A stretch of 7,126 bases of DNA from Chloroflexota bacterium (GTDB taxonomy: Bacteria > Chloroflexota > UBA6077 > FW602-bin22 > JACPQP01): the NCBI GenBank assembly GCA_016190465.1, contig JACPQP010000339.1:1-7126 (forward strand). Direction: 5' to 3'. Of the stretch, positions 6,663 to 7,126 are shown piece by piece; positions within the stretch are counted from its first letter, which is position 1; each line of letters opens with the position of its first letter. The position numbers and the translations under genes are program-made. A model generated the notes under the pieces. That model saw nothing but the letters and a program-made list of their open reading frames with translations, was not told the origin of the DNA and did not search any database.

Positions 6663-7094
6663 ATGACAACCGCAGCGCGAAACAAGCTCCAGGAATACCT
6701 GCTCCTGCAGTATCCCTTCCACGTCGTCGCCGATCCGGATGGGGGCTATGTCATCCTCTTCCCTGATCTGCCCGGCTGCATGACCCAGGTCGAGCGCATA
6801 GAGGAGATTCCGGCGGCAGCAGAAGAGATCCGTACGCTTTGGCTCGAAACCGAGCATGCCGCGGGCGCCGATATTCCGCTGCCCTCCTATCCAGAGGAGT
6901 ACAGTGGCAAGTTCAACGTGCGGCTGCCGAAGTCGCTCCACCGGAAGCTCGCCGAGGGGGCCGAGCGCCAAGGTGTGAGCCTGAACCAGTACATGGTCGA
7001 CCTGCTCGCGCGCGGTGACGCGCTGGCCAGGGTGGAACAACGCCTGGCGAGGATCGAGGAGCGGATCGAGGACATCCAGCAGCGTCTCTCCTAG
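6663..7094 (+). CDS. hicB: HicB-family antitoxin with ribbon-helix-helix DNA-binding domain
   Basis: HicB binds and blocks HicA and represses the operon. The 143-residue product has the partially degraded RNase H-like HicB domain: YPFHVVADPDGGYVI followed by FPDLPGCMTQ (residues 17-42), then EEIPAAAEEIRTLWLE. YSGKFNVRLPKSLHRKL (from about residue 81) with GVSLNQYMVDLL forms a HicB/CopG-type ribbon-helix-helix domain, with KFNVRLP at 83-89 as the DNA-contacting strand. The last 22 or so residues (ARVEQRLARIEERIEDIQQRL) show a heptad-like pattern suggesting a short coiled coil that could aid oligomerisation. The ATG at 6663 follows the hicA stop by one base and has GAGGA five bases upstream within hicA. 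The gene order (toxin first) is the usual one for hicAB. Confidence 0.87.
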   Translation: MTTAARNKLQEYLLLQYPFHVVADPDGGYVILFPDLPGCMTQVERIEEIPAAAEEIRTLWLETEHAAGADIPLPSYPEEYSGKFNVRLPKSLHRKLAEGAERQGVSLNQYMVDLLARGDALARVEQRLARIEERIEDIQQRLS

Positions 7095-7098
7095 TCGG

Positions 7099-7118
7099 TG
7101 TGTTACACTGTGTTACAC
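7099..7118. repeat. Two tandem 10-bp copies of palindromic TGTGTTACAC
   Basis: TGTGTTACAC occurs at 7099-7108 and again at 7109-7118. Each copy contains GTGT-T-ACAC, palindromic around one central base, and the copies are spaced by one helical turn. The tract begins five bases after the hicB stop and runs close to the window end. It could be an operator for a small regulator or antitoxin gene that starts beyond the window. No T-run or stable GC stem marks it as a terminator. Confidence 0.5.
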
Positions 7119-7126
7119 AGCACAAC

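Noticed and set aside
7099..7118. Start of a CRISPR array
   Set aside because: There are only two 10-bp units with no spacers, far shorter than CRISPR repeats.

Overview
The window is very GC-rich and densely coding on the + strand. This suggests a high-GC bacterium, perhaps Chloroflexota, Gemmatimonadota or Actinomycetota, but nothing here fixes the lineage. It looks like part of a defence island in partial decay. The order is: the 3' end of a large SNF2-type helicase gene, a PglX-like adenine methylase gene, a stub of an AAA ATPase gene, and a HicA/HicB toxin-antitoxin pair.

Bases 1-6260 carry the two signature genes of class 1 DISARM anti-phage systems. The first is a DrmD-type SNF2 helicase, cut at its N-terminus by the window edge. 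The second is a DrmMI-type N6-adenine methylase, joined to drmD by a one-base TGATG overlap. In DISARM the methylase marks host DNA, and the helicase works with the DrmA/B/C core against unmodified incoming DNA. No drmA, drmB or drmC lies in the window. If they exist here, they must be upstream of base 1 or downstream of base 7126.

The methylase gene shows two kinds of damage or remodelling. A 100-bp element built of four small hairpins with terminal inverted repeats (3838-3937) sits in frame just before the catalytic domain. A +1 frameshift in a GGGG run (5336-5339) then separates the catalytic part (2546-5410) from the target-recognition and C-terminal part (read from about 5340 to 6260). 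Removing one G would give a single 1237-residue protein of normal family architecture. The recognition-domain stretch also has visibly lower GC at third codon positions than its flanks.

Eighteen bases after the methylase stop, behind a strong ribosome binding site, an ATPase gene starts but is cut to 33 codons. Its stop codon lies inside the promoter of the next module. That module (6370-7094) is a complete hicAB operon. It has a near-consensus sigma70 promoter with a 7-bp inverted repeat over the spacer and -10 box, which is a probable HicB operator. The last bases carry two tandem 10-bp copies of a palindromic TGTGTTACAC motif, possibly the operator of a gene beyond the window.
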